64,000 nt of DNA, from assembly GCF_900110225.1 (NCBI RefSeq), contig NZ_FOCW01000003.1:108997-172996 (forward strand), given 5' to 3'. Source of the stretch: Allobrachymonas denitrificans DSM 15123 (GTDB taxonomy: Bacteria > Pseudomonadota > Gammaproteobacteria > Burkholderiales > Burkholderiaceae_C). Shown piece by piece: positions 61,480 through 64,000 of the stretch. The position numbers and the translations under genes are program-made. The notes beneath the pieces are model-generated. The model did not search any database. It had not been told where the DNA came from and was given only the letters and a program-made list of their open reading frames with translations. Numbering within the stretch: position 1 is the first letter of the stretch; the number at the start of each line of letters is the position of its first letter.

Positions 61480-61980
61480 CTACAAACGCTGTTTCAAGGC
61501 TTCCTGCCAGGCCAGCAGACCGGCCCGCAAACCGCGCGCATCGGCCAGGGCATGGTGTTGCACCCACTCCAGCGAATAGACAGCAGCTTGTGCTGCACGA
61601 AACGTCGGATGCTGCACCACTTCAGCCGGCACGAACTCCCGCGATTGCAGTGTGGCAGGCAAGCGCAGCCGTTCGGGGGTGATCAGGGCCTGCGTCAGCA
61701 GCAGCCAGTCATCCACATAGTCGTACACCACGCAAACCGGCTCTCCCAGCCCTTCCAGCCACTGATGCAGACGGCTTCCCACCTCGTCGGCATTTCCCGA
61801 AGCTCCTGCCACCCGCCCCAGCAAGGGCAGCACATGGGCCTGCACAAACGGGCTGCAGGCCTCGCGCAGGAAGTCATTGCGCTCGGCATAGAACTCCCGC
61901 CCATCTTCCGTCACCAGCCCGAGGCTGATCAACCCGGGCAGATTGAAATTGGTGAATTCGGTGTCGAGAAAAACACGCAT
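61480..61980 (-). CDS. Probable 3'-5' exonuclease (DEDD fold, Rv2179c-like)
   Basis: The 166-residue protein begins MRVFLDTEFTNF, an ExoI motif with the catalytic Asp-Glu, and has a Tyr/Asp pair in VVYDYVDDW (ExoII-like) and a His/Asp in HHALADARGLRAGL (ExoIII-like). This matches small DEDD exonucleases related to Rv2179c, thought to act on RNA. The substrate is not known. The ATG at 61980 is chosen by the motif; a much longer upstream frame on this strand is a shadow of sdaA. It is divergent from sdaA. Confidence 0.8.
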   Translation of the reverse strand: MRVFLDTEFTNFNLPGLISLGLVTEDGREFYAERNDFLREACSPFVQAHVLPLLGRVAGASGNADEVGSRLHQWLEGLGEPVCVVYDYVDDWLLLTQALITPERLRLPATLQSREFVPAEVVQHPTFRAAQAAVYSLEWVQHHALADARGLRAGLLAWQEALKQRL

Positions 61981-62226
61981 GGATGCATCCTGTTCTGTGC
62001 GTCCGGGAAGGGATTGCCACAAAGACGGATAGGGGATTTCCCCTCCCTCCTTAGCTTGATGGCGCAAGGCCCCCGGCATTGGCAACATACGCAAGTAACC
62101 GTGGCACTCAGGGCAACACACCAATGGATTTACTTGGCGCGGCAGGGGAAAGACAGTTGCAGTTTGCCTCCCGCACGACAATGTCGCAAGATGCCGCATC
62201 CCCATTTCCGCATGATTCGGACACCC

Positions 62227-63606
62227 ATGATCAGCGCCCTCGACCTGTTCAAGATCGGCATCGGCCCCTCCAGTTCCCACACCGTCGGCCCCATGCGGGC
62301 TGCCTGCAATTTTGCGCGTCAGGTGCAGGAGAGCGGTCTGCTCCCCGAGGTGCAGCGCGTGCAGATCAAGCTTTATGGCTCGCTCTCTGCCACCGGCATC
62401 GGCCACGGCACCGACCGCGCCGTCATCGCCGGCCTGATGGGCCAGCAACCCGACCAGGCCGACCCCGACCAGCTGACGCAGGCCGTCGATGCCGTACAGC
62501 TCGACGCCCGTCTGCCGCTGGCCGGCACGCATTCCGTGACGTTCGACTGGCAGCGCGACCTGCAATTCCAGCCCGTCAGCCTGCCTCGCCATCCCAACGC
62601 CATGCGACTGGCCGTGTCCGGTCAGGACGGCAAGGTGCTGTTTGAAAACACCTATTACTCCATCGGTGGCGGCTTCGTGGTGGATGAGGCCCAGGCCGCC
62701 GAAGGCCAGACCGGCGCTGCACGCGAGGAAGTCGAACTGCCTTTCGATGATGCCGAACAGATGCTGGCCCTCTGCCGCCAGCACAATCTGCGCCTGGCCG
62801 ATCTGGTGCTGCGCAACGAACGCACCTGGCGTCCCGAAGCCGAAACCCGTGCCGCCTTGCTGGAAATTTGGGCCACGATGCGCGCCTGCGTGGCACGCGG
62901 CCTGCGTCAGGAAGGCGTCCTGCCCGGCGGTCTTTCCGTCGAGCGCCGTGCTCCGGGCATGTACCGCCGCCTGAACCGCCGCGATGCTCTTCCCAACCTC
63001 ATCACCCAGACCTTCTCGGCGATGGACTGGGTCAACCTCTACGCCCTGGCCGTCAACGAGGAAAACGCAGCTGGCGGCCGCGTCGTTACGGCGCCCACCA
63101 ACGGCGCCGCCGGCATCATCCCCGCCGTGCTGCACTACTTCATGGATTTCCAGCGCGGCGCCAATGACGACGACGTGGTCGATTTTTTGCTTGCAGCGAC
63201 CGCCATCGGCGTGCTGCTCAAGCGCAATGCCTCCATCTCGGGGGCAGAAGTGGGGTGCCAGGGCGAAGTCGGCTCCGCCTGCGCCATGGCCGCTGCCGGC
63301 CTCACGCAGGTGCTGGGCGGAACCCCCGAACAGGTCGAAAACGCCGCCGAAATCGGCCTGGAGCACAACCTCGGCCTGACCTGCGACCCGGTCGGCGGCC
63401 TGGTGCAGGTGCCCTGCATCGAACGCAACGCCATGGGCGCCATCAAGGCCATCAATGCTGCCCAGCTGGCACTCTCGGGTGACGGCAAGCACAAGGTCAG
63501 CCTTGACACTGCCATCCGCACCATGCGCGACACCGGGCGTGACATGCTGGACAAGTACAAGGAGACGTCGCGGGGCGGGTTGGCTGTGGCGTATGCGGAG
63601 TGCTGA
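62227..63606 (+). CDS. sdaA: L-serine dehydratase (SdaA), single-chain Fe-S form
   Basis: SdaA deaminates L-serine to pyruvate using a [4Fe-4S] cluster. The 459-residue product begins [22 protein letters not shown], the family start, has the regulatory domain first, and then the catalytic part with cluster cysteines in [18 protein letters not shown] and [13 protein letters not shown]. The ATG at 62227 is preferred; an in-frame ATG five codons earlier (62212) is possible. The 246-base region before it holds no clear regulatory element. Confidence 0.94.
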   Translation: MISALDLFKIGIGPSSSHTVGPMRAACNFARQVQESGLLPEVQRVQIKLYGSLSATGIGHGTDRAVIAGLMGQQPDQADPDQLTQAVDAVQLDARLPLAGTHSVTFDWQRDLQFQPVSLPRHPNAMRLAVSGQDGKVLFENTYYSIGGGFVVDEAQAAEGQTGAAREEVELPFDDAEQMLALCRQHNLRLADLVLRNERTWRPEAETRAALLEIWATMRACVARGLRQEGVLPGGLSVERRAPGMYRRLNRRDALPNLITQTFSAMDWVNLYALAVNEENAAGGRVVTAPTNGAAGIIPAVLHYFMDFQRGANDDDVVDFLLAATAIGVLLKRNASISGAEVGCQGEVGSACAMAAAGLTQVLGGTPEQVENAAEIGLEHNLGLTCDPVGGLVQVPCIERNAMGAIKAINAAQLALSGDGKHKVSLDTAIRTMRDTGRDMLDKYKETSRGGLAVAYAEC

Positions 63607-63648
63607 TGCGTTTCGCTGCTTGCAAGAAAGCTGCGGCCTGAGAAAAGC

Positions 63649-64000
63649 TGTATTGACCCAGCCCTTTCTGCACAGATCAGGCTGCTAAAGCATAAGCCTC
63701 AGCGGGGGTCTTCATACCCAGCGCCTGATGTGGGCGCTGGTGGTTGTAAAAGCGGATCCAGTCGCCAATCACACGACTGGCGTGTTGTAGCGTCTCGAAC
63801 CGGTGGCGGTGCACGCATTGGTCCTTGAGTGTGCGGATCACGCGCTCGACCATGCCGTTTTGTTCCGGGCTGTACGGCGTGATGAACTCCTGCTGCAGCC
63901 CATAGCTTTTGACCAGGGCCGTATAACTGCGGCTGGTGAACACCAGCCCATTGTCCGAGCGCAGCAAGAACGGCTGCTTGACCTTGCCCAAACAGCCATA
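63649..64000. mobile_element. IS3-family element, right-hand part (truncated by window edge)
   Basis: The transposase frame at 63677-64000 and the short flank after it belong to an IS3-type element whose other end is beyond the window. The proposed outer boundary TGTATTGACCCA at 63649 is only a guess from the TG start and the nearby base change; the matching inverted repeat is not available. Confidence 0.55.
63677..64000 (-). CDS. IS3-family transposase OrfB, C-terminal part (partial)
   Basis: The frame on the minus strand enters from the right edge and stops at 63677. The 107 visible residues contain the integrase-core motifs RSDNGLVFTS (second Asp of the DDE triad) and SPEQNGMVERVIRTLKDQ (Glu), then the family ending YNHQRPHQALGMKTPAEAY. 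These are typical of IS3-family OrfB (rve domain). Activity cannot be judged because the first half is missing. Confidence 0.88.
   Translation of the reverse strand, partial: YGCLGKVKQPFLLRSDNGLVFTSRSYTALVKSYGLQQEFITPYSPEQNGMVERVIRTLKDQCVHRHRFETLQHASRVIGDWIRFYNHQRPHQALGMKTPAEAYALAA

Noticed and set aside
61981..62226. Riboswitch or leader element upstream of sdaA
   Set aside because: No tandem glycine-type aptamer or other known fold was recognisable; a short GGGGA/TCCCC symmetry alone is not enough.

Overview
This 64 kb window is GC-rich, gene-dense chromosomal DNA from a betaproteobacterium. The isc, biotin, PHB and nir/nor gene types suggest Burkholderiales, near Comamonadaceae, but the genus cannot be fixed from sequence alone. 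The metabolism suggested is a denitrifying, PHB-storing heterotroph that degrades propionate and aromatic amino acids.

Layout. 1-5073: propionyl-CoA/methylmalonyl-CoA genes (mutase 3' end, meaB, pccB, pccA). 5108-10008: pncA, a DUF167 gene, then bioF-bioD-cytochrome P450 and a VOC protein. 10074-14283 (minus): a soluble RnfB-like ferredoxin, a PHB depolymerase with a long basic Ala/Pro/Lys tail, and an aromatic aminotransferase. 14675-23725 (plus): uvrB, the Isc operon (iscR-iscS-[secreted protein]-iscU-iscA-hscB-hscA-fdx) behind an IscR-type site, then dnaQ and tRNA-Val(CAC). 24051-25412: a TAXI-type binding protein. 25486-34399: a TetR regulator divergent from a Phe/Tyr catabolic operon (FAD oxidoreductase, permease, RidA, hppD, VOC, fah, a truncated phhB-like ORF, phhA, and an SDR resembling quinoid dihydropteridine reductase).

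34450-55995 is a denitrification island: norDQFE, norBC, nirE, a DUF2249 gene, dnr, nirN, nirJ, two fused siroheme decarboxylase genes (nirGH-like, nirDL-like), nirF, nirC, two nirS genes flanking a cytochrome c551, a small CbiX-type chelatase and nnrS. One NirS has a lipoprotein signal and the other an ordinary signal peptide. Seven FNR/DNR-type boxes (TTGAY-N4-GTCAA and near variants) sit at the promoters, so Dnr, encoded in the island, probably coordinates the set. The heme d1 route is almost complete: NirE makes precorrin-2, a CbiX-type chelatase may insert iron, NirDL/NirGH decarboxylate, and NirJ, NirF and NirN finish the cofactor.

56082-61446 is the SOS mutagenesis cassette imuA-imuB-dnaE2 with a perfect LexA box. 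It is followed by an exonuclease, sdaA, and the end of an IS3-family element that runs off the right edge. The observations most worth following are the dual-anchored NirS pair, the pterin-recycling anomaly (phhB remnant plus QDPR-like SDR), the PhaZ tail and the secreted protein embedded in the isc operon.
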